Shown here: positions 14,097 through 21,365 of the stretch, in pieces
Layout of the letters: each line of letters opens with the position of its first letter
Position numbering within the stretch: the stretch's first letter is position 1
Assembly: GCA_025057155.1 (NCBI GenBank)
Contig: JANWYD010000008.1
Coordinates: 62,001 to 126,000, forward strand
Length of the DNA stretch: 64,000 nucleotides
DNA from: Chloroflexaceae bacterium
Lineage (GTDB): Bacteria; Chloroflexota; Chloroflexia; Chloroflexales; Chloroflexaceae
Direction of reading: 5' to 3'
Position numbers and translations under genes: made by a program
Notes under the pieces: model-generated
Seen by the model: only the letters and a program-made list of their open reading frames with translations
The model's database searches: none
Told to the model about the DNA's origin: nothing

Positions 14097-15002
14097 TCAA
14101 AGCACCACAATCGCCGCTGCCAGAGTAAAGCAGTACCAGTAGTTGTACAGCATATACGTCCTGTGGTCAGCGGCCGGATAGCGCAGCCAGAGGATGCGCC
14201 CGGCGATGACCAGGCAGAACGCCGCCAGCAGCACGTCCAGCGCCACAACGTCAGGGCGCGGACCCAGCGGCGCCAGCAGCACGAAATGGGTCGCCAGGGG
14301 CAGCGCGGCAAACGCGCCTGCCAGAAAGAGGCGACTCGGCCATTCCCCGAAGACGATCGGCAGCGTGCGCCGCCCCACGGCCCGGTCGCCCGCCACATCG
14401 CGCAGATCTTGCAGCGATACGTGGGTCAGCAGGGGAAGCGCCAGCACCAGAATCCAGTCCCAGGCCGTCGGCGTAAGCGGGCGCACCATCTGCCATGCGG
14501 CGGCCAGTTGCGCGATAGCGCCGAGCACCATTGCCAGGTTCTTCGTCGCGTAGTGCCGCGACCAGCCTCCCTGATTGTGCAGCGTCAGGACCGTCTGCCA
14601 GAGCAGGGCCCACTCCAGCACTCCCAGGCGCCAGCCTGCCAGTGCGAACAGCCCCATGACGACGAACCAGCGCGCCCAGGCCCCCCGGCGCGTTACTAAG
14701 CCGGACGGCAGCGGCCGGTCCGGCTTGTTGAGGCGATCCTCATGCTCGCCGGCCAGCTGGTTCGAGATGCAGAAAACCGAGCAGTACAGCCAGAAGTAGA
14801 GGGCGCCCCAGAGCAGGGTGGACGGCAATGCCATCCAGTCGGCCTGCCCAACGTGCCAGGCAGCCAAAACAAAGAGCAAGCCGGGGATGAATGTAGCGGC
14901 GACGTCGTAGCGGTTGAACTTCCAGTGAAGGACGGCCTCGGAGCGCGCGGCTTCGAGCCAGCGGAGACGAAAGGCGGTGTGAAACGAGGCTGGGGCGTGC
15001 AT
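14097..15002 (-). CDS. UbiA-family prenyltransferase
   Basis: Integral-membrane prenyltransferase of the UbiA superfamily, which joins a prenyl diphosphate to an aromatic, chlorin or glycerol acceptor. The 301-residue protein has about eight hydrophobic helices and both diphosphate-binding motifs: NQLAGEHEDRLNKPDRPLPS (the Asn/Asp-rich motif in the first loop) and DLRDVAGDRAVGRRTLP (the second DxxxD motif). It resembles UbiA, MenA, ChlG/BchG and digeranylgeranylglyceryl synthases; residues alone do not tell me which. The start at 15002 is supported by AGGAGG five to six bases upstream. No quinone or chlorophyll genes are adjacent. Confidence 0.87.
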   Translation of the reverse strand: MHAPASFHTAFRLRWLEAARSEAVLHWKFNRYDVAATFIPGLLFVLAAWHVGQADWMALPSTLLWGALYFWLYCSVFCISNQLAGEHEDRLNKPDRPLPSGLVTRRGAWARWFVVMGLFALAGWRLGVLEWALLWQTVLTLHNQGGWSRHYATKNLAMVLGAIAQLAAAWQMVRPLTPTAWDWILVLALPLLTHVSLQDLRDVAGDRAVGRRTLPIVFGEWPSRLFLAGAFAALPLATHFVLLAPLGPRPDVVALDVLLAAFCLVIAGRILWLRYPAADHRTYMLYNYWYCFTLAAAIVVL

Positions 15003-15383
15003 CGTGACCTCCTGGAACAACCGGCGGATAACTACACGCAATCGTAAGTGTACGGCCATCCGTGCGCCTCGCTCAAGCGCCCATGAGTACTGGTTCGTGG
15101 TACGGTTGCGGTAAGGGATAGACGTATAGTGAACGTGTGCGCCTGTTACCGTTGCCCCGGCGGCAGACCAGACCGGCTGGCTCAAGTGGCGGCAAGACCC
15201 CGCAGCGTCGCCGCAGACGAAGGTTGCAGAAACGCTCTGCGGCCTGTGCTGTCCGGGCGTCTCTATGGCCGCCCCCCGAAGACGGTACGATGCATGCGAA
15301 ACATGCCCGGCGACGTTTTCCCCGGAGCGTTGCGGTCTTCCACGTCCTCCGGCCCGTAGCCCGGTTCACCTCAGGGAGCCATT
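15003..15383. other. Spacer between divergent UbiA and STAS genes
   Basis: 381 bases, no gene recognised. It should carry divergent promoters. A TATAGT at 15125-15130 is a weak -10 candidate for the plus strand, but no matching -35 is visible. Short reading frames here look non-coding. Confidence 0.4.
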
Positions 15384-16406
15384 ATGACCTCGTCGCGCGC
15401 CTTTCTCGAACAACTTCACCGGCGGATCGTCACGACTGTCGCCCTCTGGACCGGCGGGATCGCTCTGCTCACCTTCGTGCTGGTGCTGGCGTTCTATATG
15501 TTCAGTCCAGGCTTCTTCGCGCTCGTCGTCCTGGCGATTACCTTTACCTGTGTTGTCGGCACCGGTCTGACGATCCTGTTGCGGGAGCGCCCGCTCTGGC
15601 AAATGGTGCTGCCGTTTGCGTTGAGCATCGTAATTAACCAGATCATCGTCGCGGTCTGGCTGCCGGATCTCCGGCTCACGGTGGCCCCCTTTCTGGTAGT
15701 GGTGGTCATGCTCGTGAGTTTGACGACCCAGCGCCTGTTCACGGTCGCCACAACCGTCTTCTGCACCCTTCTGGCGGTCTTAATCGTTGTTCTGGGACCA
15801 TTAGAAAACGTGTCGAATATCCCATCAATGTTTTTACGATACTTTCATGCAGCGAACATCGCTACGCTGATTATCGCAGTGTGGGCAGTTACGGATAGGA
15901 TGGGGAACGCCCAGCTCAACGCGCTGCGCATCGCCGACCAGCGCGCCGAGGAGTCCGAAAAAGCGCGCCAGGCTTCTGAAATGGCCCGACAGGAGATCGA
16001 GCAGCGCGCCGCCGAGCAGCAACGGCTGCTCGAACTGGTGAGGACCCTGGAACTGCCGGTGCTGGTGGTGGACGATCAGGTGTTGCTGGCTCCGCTGGTG
16101 GGCAATCTCGATAGCTGGCGCGCAGGGGCGTTACGCCGGCGCATTCTGGAGATGGTCGCCGAGCATCGGGCGCGGGTGGTCATCCTCGATGTGACCGGAA
16201 TCAGCATGATTGACACGGAAGTCGCCAGGGCCTTGATTGATACGGCGATGGCGATCCGGCTGCTCGGAGCGCGCACGGTGGTCAGCGGCATTCGCGCCGC
16301 CGTCGCGCAGACGCTGGTGAGCCTCAACGCCAGTCTCGGCGACATCATCACCGTGGCCGACGTCGGCGCCGCCCTGGCCCATGCGCGCAGCGAGGTCGCG
16401 GCGTAG
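15384..16406 (+). CDS. Membrane-anchored STAS-domain regulator (RsbR/RsbS-like)
   Basis: 340 residues. The N-terminal half has about six transmembrane helices (residues 20-175; ALLTFVLVLAFYMF, FFALVVLAITFTCV, APFLVVVVMLVSL). A charged coiled coil follows (RAEESEKARQASEMARQE, about 192-220), then a C-terminal STAS domain (about 230-335) with LELPVLVVDDQVLLAPLVG and VVILDVTGISMIDTEVARAL. This is the architecture of RsbR-type stressosome and anti-sigma-antagonist regulators, with a membrane sensor replacing the globin-like one. Thr or Ser residues in DVTGISMID occupy the region phosphorylated in RsbS/RsbR. No kinase (RsbT/RsbW) is adjacent. Confidence 0.8.
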   Translation: MTSSRAFLEQLHRRIVTTVALWTGGIALLTFVLVLAFYMFSPGFFALVVLAITFTCVVGTGLTILLRERPLWQMVLPFALSIVINQIIVAVWLPDLRLTVAPFLVVVVMLVSLTTQRLFTVATTVFCTLLAVLIVVLGPLENVSNIPSMFLRYFHAANIATLIIAVWAVTDRMGNAQLNALRIADQRAEESEKARQASEMARQEIEQRAAEQQRLLELVRTLELPVLVVDDQVLLAPLVGNLDSWRAGALRRRILEMVAEHRARVVILDVTGISMIDTEVARALIDTAMAIRLLGARTVVSGIRAAVAQTLVSLNASLGDIITVADVGAALAHARSEVAA

Positions 16407-16451
16407 GGGGTGATAAAAGTTCCGGACCCAGCCCCTCCCTGAGGGAAGGGC

Positions 16452-16474
16452 GTGGGGAAACCAGGTTTCCCCAC
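16452..16474. repeat. GGGGAAACC palindrome between convergent genes
   Basis: Core GGGGAAACCAGGTTTCCCC (16454-16472), a perfect palindrome around one central base, flanked by GT and AC that extend the stem to 11 bp. All 23 bases are identical to the copy at 58223-58245. It lies between the convergent STAS and CvpA genes, so it could also end both transcripts. Confidence 0.75.
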
Positions 16475-16510
16475 CTTCCTGAAAATAATCCAACATCGGA
16501 AATCCGAAGT

Positions 16511-16990
16511 CTAAAATCCGCGCCACTGCGGCAGGAGCGGCGCGTAGATCGCGCTCAGTCGCAGCAGCGGACCGGCCAGCAGTGAGGCTCGTAGCGCCTC
16601 GCTCCAGAGAGACAGGGGATAGGCGTGCATCACCAGGAGGAGCGCCGCGGCGGCGAGCAGCGCCTGCGCCAGCCCCAGCAGCCCGCCCAGGAGATGATCA
16701 AGCCAGCCCAGGAACAGCAGCCCGACAAAGAGGCGCAGCAGCGAGGCCGCCAGGCTTGCCGTAGCGCTGACCAGCAGCAGTACGCTCAAAAAACCTGCCA
16801 CGCTGGCCGCGCCGGGATCGGCGATGAACGAACTCAACCACAGGGCCGCGACAGGCCCGTAGCGACCGGCGAGGGCCACGCCCACCACCAGACCGACCAG
16901 AGCGATCACCTGCCGGATCAGACCCCAGTAGGCGCCGAGGGCGACAAAGAGGGCGGCGCCGGTCAGGATGGCGTAGTCAAGCCAGTTCAC
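16511..16990 (-). CDS. CvpA-family membrane protein
   Basis: The 159-residue protein has four hydrophobic segments with CvpA-type sequence: MNWLDYAILTGAALFVALG (start GTG at 16990), GLIRQVIALVGLVVGVALA with the usual Gly pattern, FLGWLDHLLGGLLGLAQALL (matching the family's D-x-xx-GxxxGxxxG helix) and a C-terminal tail. CvpA was named for colicin V production; its general role is unclear but linked to envelope homeostasis. Last gene of a likely operon after the MBL hydrolase, with a 148-base gap. The ribosome site is weak. Confidence 0.85.
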   Translation of the reverse strand: MNWLDYAILTGAALFVALGAYWGLIRQVIALVGLVVGVALAGRYGPVAALWLSSFIADPGAASVAGFLSVLLLVSATASLAASLLRLFVGLLFLGWLDHLLGGLLGLAQALLAAAALLLVMHAYPLSLWSEALRASLLAGPLLRLSAIYAPLLPQWRGF

Positions 16991-17138
16991 GGTTCATCCA
17001 GAGCGGTACGAGGTTGCCTGGAAGGGCGCCGCCCTCTTAGCGGCTTGCGCCGAATAGACCGCATACGTATCACCGCCAGATCTCATCGGGTCGCCAGATA
17101 CGGCAAGCGAAAATCCGCATCCACAATCCGCAATCGCA

Positions 17139-18038
17139 TTATGCGCTCTGGCGGCGCCTGGTTTCGTAGCGGATCAGGCCGGCGACGCTCATCTGGCTCC
17201 AGCAGCGGGCCACCAGGGCCGCCGGGCTATCGTCGGGATAGGGCAGCCAGCGAGCGGCCAGCGCGTTCACATCGGGATCGCCGTCGGCGATGGCGGCGTC
17301 AACCAGGGCGACCAGTTCTTCGATCTTCTCCTGGGCGCGGTTAAGTTCATAGTCTACGTCGTCGTGGGGACCGTAGTGGGTGATATAGATCCGCGGGAAG
17401 TTGTAGCTGCGGAGGCGGGCGATCGTCGCCCGGTGGGCCTCCAGGTCATATGTTGGCACCGGCGTCACCGGGAGCGCCAGATGCCAGCGATCCATGGCCA
17501 GCCCGGCGGCGTCGCCGATAAACAGACCGCCGCTCTTGTGATCCCGGTAGGAGAGGTGGTCGGGCGAGTGACCCGGAGTAGCAATCGCCTCCAGCACCAC
17601 ATCGCGGCCCAGGTCGAGGCGCAGGTTCTCGGCCGGAAGGAGGCGTTCGGCGGGAATGGGCTTGATGTCGCCGTGCAACGGCCAGGCCTCTTCGCCGACC
17701 GCGCGGCGCACGCTTGGTATAAGTTTGCTCGGATCAACCAGGTGCTTGCTGACCGAGCTATTGATGTAGACGCGGGCGCGGGGCAGCGCAGCGGCCAGGT
17801 AGCCTGCGCCTCCGGCGTGATCCATATGAATATGGGTGCACAGAATATGCTCGACCTCTTCAGGACGAATACCGAGCTGTTCCAGACCGGCGAGGGTATG
17901 GGGCACGGTCAGCGAGGTGCCCGTCTCGATCAGGGCGACCGTATCGCCGCGGACCACGTAGGTCACGCCGATGCCGGGGATACCGAGGAGATTGTGGTCA
18001 ATCGCGGTAATGTGCGCATCAACGGGGATGATCTCCAC
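17139..18038 (-). CDS. Metallo-beta-lactamase-fold hydrolase
   Basis: The 299-residue protein carries the MBL metal motif THIHMDHAGG (about 89-98), later single metal ligands in ATPGHSPDHLSYRD and FIGDAAGLAMD, and a terminal-domain His in YITHYGPHDDVDY. The sequence resembles the glyoxalase II-like or uncharacterised hydrolase branch that continues with a helical C-terminal region. Substrate unknown. The start is GTG at 18038 with AAGGAGG about seven bases before it. It follows ricT by 66 bases and so is probably cotranscribed with ricT and the cyclase. Confidence 0.88.
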   Translation of the reverse strand: MEIIPVDAHITAIDHNLLGIPGIGVTYVVRGDTVALIETGTSLTVPHTLAGLEQLGIRPEEVEHILCTHIHMDHAGGAGYLAAALPRARVYINSSVSKHLVDPSKLIPSVRRAVGEEAWPLHGDIKPIPAERLLPAENLRLDLGRDVVLEAIATPGHSPDHLSYRDHKSGGLFIGDAAGLAMDRWHLALPVTPVPTYDLEAHRATIARLRSYNFPRIYITHYGPHDDVDYELNRAQEKIEELVALVDAAIADGDPDVNALAARWLPYPDDSPAALVARCWSQMSVAGLIRYETRRRQSA

Positions 18039-18104
18039 GCAGAGCCTCCTTGAGCCATTTAAGCGAAGCGTTCCAACACGGCGGGTCGGGAAAGGATTGC
18101 CGGC

Positions 18105-19238
18105 TCACTCGGGCGGCTTCGGCTCGCTGCGCCCGCCGCGGCGACGGCGGCGGCGCGCGGACGAAGCCGGCGCAGCATCGGCGGGCGCTTCGAGAGCATC
18201 ATCGCTCTCGGCCTCGGTGACAGGCTCATCGGGCGGCGCGCCGGCCGCGGTGAGTGGCGCAATCAGGGCGGCATCGTCCTCATCTTCGAGGAAATCAAGC
18301 TCATCGAAGGCGTCGTAGCTCTCGATCTCATCGCGCAGCCGGCGCCGCTCGCCGCGGTCGCGTTCAGACCGGCGCTGCTGCGCGGCGGGCGTAATGCCCT
18401 CGGCGTTGCGCGCCTGCGCCAGCGCGGCCACCTGGGCCGTGGACACTTCGATCTGGTCCAGGCTGTAGATCTCCTGCATGCCGCTACTGGCGAGTTGCAC
18501 CAGCAACTGCTGCTTCAGCACCAGTTGAGCGATCACCTCACCGGGGCCGTCTGGCGTCTGAACCCAGGCGCCCTTTCGCGGCAACTCGGCGCGCATGGTA
18601 ACATACTGCTCGTGCTCATACGACAGGCAGCATAGCAACCGTCCACAGACGCCGCTGATCTTGCTGGGATTCAGCGGCAGATCCTGGTCCTTGGCCATTT
18701 TGATGCTGACGCGGGCGTAGTCGGGCAGGAACGAGGCGCAGCAGAGGATGCGCCCGCATGGGCCGATGCCGCCGAGGAGCTTGGCCTCGTCGCGCGGACC
18801 GATCTGGCGCAACTCGATGCGGGTGCGGAAGGTGCGCGCCAGATCGCGCACGAGCATCCGAAAGTCCACGCGCTTTTCGGCGGTGAAGTAGAACGTCAGC
18901 CGCGAGCCATCGAAGCTGTACTCGGCCTTGACCAGTTTCATCGGCAGACCGTGCTCGCGGACCTTCTCGGCGCAGCGGGCCAGCACCTCGTCGTGACGGC
19001 TCTGCAACTGGCGCAGGCGCTCAAAATCGGCAGGCTCGGCGCGGCGGACCACCGGCTTCAGTTCGGCGATGATCTCCTCTTCCGGCACCTCGCGGCGCTC
19101 GTGCGCCACGCGGGCCAGTTCCAGACCGCGCACGGTTTCGACGATCACGTGCTCGCCCACGCGTACATCGAGGTCGCGTGGGTCGAAGTAGTAAACCTTG
19201 CCGCTATCCTTGAAGCGGATTCCTACTACAACAGGCAT
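18105..19238 (-). CDS. ricT: PSP1-domain protein RicT (YaaT-like)
   Basis: The N-terminal 270 residues match the PSP1/YaaT family: VVVGIRFKDSGKVYYFDP, ARVAHERREVP, YSFDGSRLTFYFTAEKRVDF, and two paired cysteine motifs CGRILCC (about 160) and CGRLLCC (about 200). In Bacillus these cysteines hold an Fe-S cluster in the RicA-RicF-RicT complex, which controls RNase Y specificity and phosphorelay. The C-terminal 100 residues are an acidic then Ala/Arg-rich disordered tail (RRRRRGGRSEP), absent from short homologues. Downstream of the cyclase by 77 bases, same strand. RicA and RicF are not seen in the window. Confidence 0.92.
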   Translation of the reverse strand: MPVVVGIRFKDSGKVYYFDPRDLDVRVGEHVIVETVRGLELARVAHERREVPEEEIIAELKPVVRRAEPADFERLRQLQSRHDEVLARCAEKVREHGLPMKLVKAEYSFDGSRLTFYFTAEKRVDFRMLVRDLARTFRTRIELRQIGPRDEAKLLGGIGPCGRILCCASFLPDYARVSIKMAKDQDLPLNPSKISGVCGRLLCCLSYEHEQYVTMRAELPRKGAWVQTPDGPGEVIAQLVLKQQLLVQLASSGMQEIYSLDQIEVSTAQVAALAQARNAEGITPAAQQRRSERDRGERRRLRDEIESYDAFDELDFLEDEDDAALIAPLTAAGAPPDEPVTEAESDDALEAPADAAPASSARRRRRRGGRSEPKPPE

Positions 19239-19315
19239 TGCATTGCGATCGAGTCAGTGGCGAGGGTTTCCGGGATGGACCTTCCCCGGCGGAGGCCCGA
19301 CCCGGCCATCAACTC

Positions 19316-20830
19316 CTATGCCGGCCCGAGGACCTTGAAGGCCCGCACCCGGCCCTGGCGCCCTTTCAGGGCCAGTGCGCCCATTTCTTCGAGCCGAAAG
19401 CGATCGCCCAGCATGCTGGCGGTGGCCTCGCCGATGAGCACGGTGCCCGGTTCGGCCTGACCCTCCAGACGTGAGGCAGTGTTCACCGTATCGCCGATCG
19501 CGGTATACTCCAGACGATGGCGGGTGCCAAAGAAGCCAGTGTAGGCCGGACCGGTATTCACCCCGATACGAATGGCGAAGGCGCGGTCAGGCGGCCAGCG
19601 ATCCACCAGGCGCCGCTGGGCGGCCTGCATTTCCAGCGCCGCGGCAACCGCGCTGACGGCATGCTGGTCGTCGGGCGGATCATCGGGCAGCCGGGGCGCG
19701 CCAAACAGGGCCATGATCCCATCGCCGGTGTACTTATCCACTGTGCCATTGTAACGGAAAATCACTTCGGTCAATGCATGCAGGTATTCGTTAAGCAGGT
19801 CCTGCACCTCGCGGGGCGAGAGCCGCTCGGCGAGGGCGGTGAAGCCCTGGGCATCAGCGAAGAGCACGGTGACGATCTCTTCGCGGGCCTCCCACAGGCG
19901 CCCATGTTGGGCGATGTAGCGCGCGAGCGCCTGGGCCAGGTTGGGCGAAAGAAAGCGTTCCAGGTTCTGGCGCAACTGCCCCTGCACGCGGAGTTCCTCG
20001 GTGAGGCGGGCGCGTTCGATGGCGACGGCGGCGAAACTGGCGATGGCGACCACCAGGTCGCGATCGCGCTCGCTGAACTGTTCGCGACCCGGCGAGTCGA
20101 GCATGATCAGCCCGATGGCGCGACCCTCGGCCATAAGCGGAGCGCACAAAGCCGAGCGGATGTTGGCGCTGACAATGCTCTCGGCGCCGGCAAAGTCGAG
20201 GCGCGCGTCACGGGTCAGCACCGCCTCGCCCTCCTGGAGGACCTTGCGGACAATGGTGCTCGAAATGGCCACCTCGCCCGTGCCGGCAGGCACAACCACC
20301 CGCGGCACCAGTTCCTCGCCCCGAACCAGCAGGAGCAGGCCCCGCTGGGCCGGCGCCACGCGCAGCACTTCCTCCATGACCCGCTCCAGCAGTTCGCGGT
20401 AATCCATCACCTGGGTGAGGCGCATGCTGATGGCGTAGAACTCCTGCAGATCGGCGGGCGTCAGGCGCTGCTCGGGCGCGCCCACGGCCTGCCCGTGCGA
20501 GGCCAGCGGAAAGTAGCGGTTGTCGTCCAGAACAATGTCCTGGGCCGCGCGGTCCTCATAGCGCAGGTCAAAGGGGCCGATGCCGATCACGTCGCCGTCG
20601 TTGAGCGGCTCCTCTTTGAGCCGCAGGCGATTGACGGTAAGGCCGTTGCGACTATTGAGGTCAACCACCCATGCCTGATGACCGCGAAGCTCGACCCGCG
20701 CATGGTGGCGCGAGACGATCGCATGGTTGAGGACGATATCGTTATCGAGTTGCCGCCCAATAGTCAGCCCGTTCGCGCCCAGCGGAAAGACGCGCAGTTC
20801 GCCATTGATGACCACCGATACGCGCGCCAT
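19316..20830 (-). CDS. FHA-GAF-class III nucleotide cyclase
   Basis: 504 residues, three modules. FHA domain (about 1-95; GLTIGRQLDNDIVL, SRHHARVEL, LNSRNGLTVNRLR) binds phosphothreonine. GAF domain (about 130-285) probably binds a small ligand. Class III cyclase domain (about 315-500) has LFADAQGFT and YTGDGIMALFG, supplying the two metal Asps, and YTAIGDTVNTASRLE with the Asp of adenine recognition and the Asn/Arg of the transition state. These predict an active adenylate cyclase. VDKYTGDG supplies the usual Lys before the second Asp. ATG 20830 follows GGAGAAG; a GTG four codons upstream is the alternative. First gene of the cyclase-ricT-MBL operon. FHA control implies an unseen Ser/Thr kinase. 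Confidence 0.92.
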   Translation of the reverse strand: MARVSVVINGELRVFPLGANGLTIGRQLDNDIVLNHAIVSRHHARVELRGHQAWVVDLNSRNGLTVNRLRLKEEPLNDGDVIGIGPFDLRYEDRAAQDIVLDDNRYFPLASHGQAVGAPEQRLTPADLQEFYAISMRLTQVMDYRELLERVMEEVLRVAPAQRGLLLLVRGEELVPRVVVPAGTGEVAISSTIVRKVLQEGEAVLTRDARLDFAGAESIVSANIRSALCAPLMAEGRAIGLIMLDSPGREQFSERDRDLVVAIASFAAVAIERARLTEELRVQGQLRQNLERFLSPNLAQALARYIAQHGRLWEAREEIVTVLFADAQGFTALAERLSPREVQDLLNEYLHALTEVIFRYNGTVDKYTGDGIMALFGAPRLPDDPPDDQHAVSAVAAALEMQAAQRRLVDRWPPDRAFAIRIGVNTGPAYTGFFGTRHRLEYTAIGDTVNTASRLEGQAEPGTVLIGEATASMLGDRFRLEEMGALALKGRQGRVRAFKVLGPA

Positions 20831-20974
20831 AGGCTTCTCCACGAAGTAAGCGCAATGTGGCTATGGCAGTTGTACGCTGCTCCCAGACACGCCGGCACGG
20901 CAGCCGTGGGGCTGTCTGGCGCTGCAATCTCCCGGCCATCTCCGGCGAGACGGCATGGATGAAACAGTTTGGAT

Positions 20975-21003
20975 ATTATAACCTTTTCAAAACTCTGCGG
21001 CAA
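20975..21003 (-). promoter_or_regulatory. Sigma-70-like promoter of the cyclase operon
   Basis: On the minus strand TTGCCG (21003-20998) is separated by 17 bases from a perfect TATAAT (20980-20975), about 145 bases before the cyclase start. The local AT-rich patch supports a promoter. Confidence 0.6.
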
Positions 21004-21106
21004 ACCCGGACCCGTTGCGATAGGGCGCCCGTCTTCTGACCGGGCGTTCACCGCAGAGGACGCGGAGGGGCGCGGAGCGTTGCCACGGCCGCCCATTCCT
21101 CTTCTC

Positions 21107-21197
21107 AAGCGAGAAGCGGTTTTCGGCATTCGAATGCGCTTACGATCCTCATCCCCCCGCCCCCTTCTCCCGCGCGCGGGAGAGGGGGACGGGGGGG
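21107..21197. repeat. Dispersed AAGCGAGAAG...TGCGCTTAC element, copy 1
   Basis: About 90 bases: AAGCGAGAAGCGGTTTTCGG, then CATTCGAATGCGCTTACGAT, then a hairpin made of C runs and G runs (21153-21197). Related copies lie at 48103-48184 and 63837-63903. Confidence 0.55.
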
Positions 21198-21324
21198 CCC
21201 GATGCCCCGGATGACGAATGCGACGCGAGCATGCGCCGGAAAACCCTACACCTGAGAACGCCCATCCTCTGCGCTACTGAATGTTCTCTGCGGCGAGCCT
21301 GAACACGTATGCTCCGACCCGGTG

Positions 21325-21333
21325 TGCTATAAT
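21325..21333 (+). promoter_or_regulatory. Extended -10 promoter (TGCTATAAT)
   Basis: Perfect TGnTATAAT 32 bases before the ATG of the PP2C-like gene, giving a leader of about 25 bases that contains the AGGAAAG ribosome site. The sequence is identical to the -10 element at 1845. Confidence 0.65.
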
Positions 21334-21365
21334 CCCCATACAGAACAGGCACAGGAAAGCGCGGT

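Larger units (their letters stand above)
20831..21365. other. Divergent promoter region with dispersed repeats
   Basis: 535 bases between the divergent cyclase and PP2C-like genes. It holds the minus promoter at 20975-21003, a CGCAGAGGACGCGGAGG-type tract near 21050-21080 (a degenerate relative lies near 54855), one copy of the AAGCGAGAAG...TGCGCTTAC element (21107-21197) ending in a C/G-run hairpin (21153-21197), and the plus promoter at 21325-21333. No gene seen. Confidence 0.55.
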
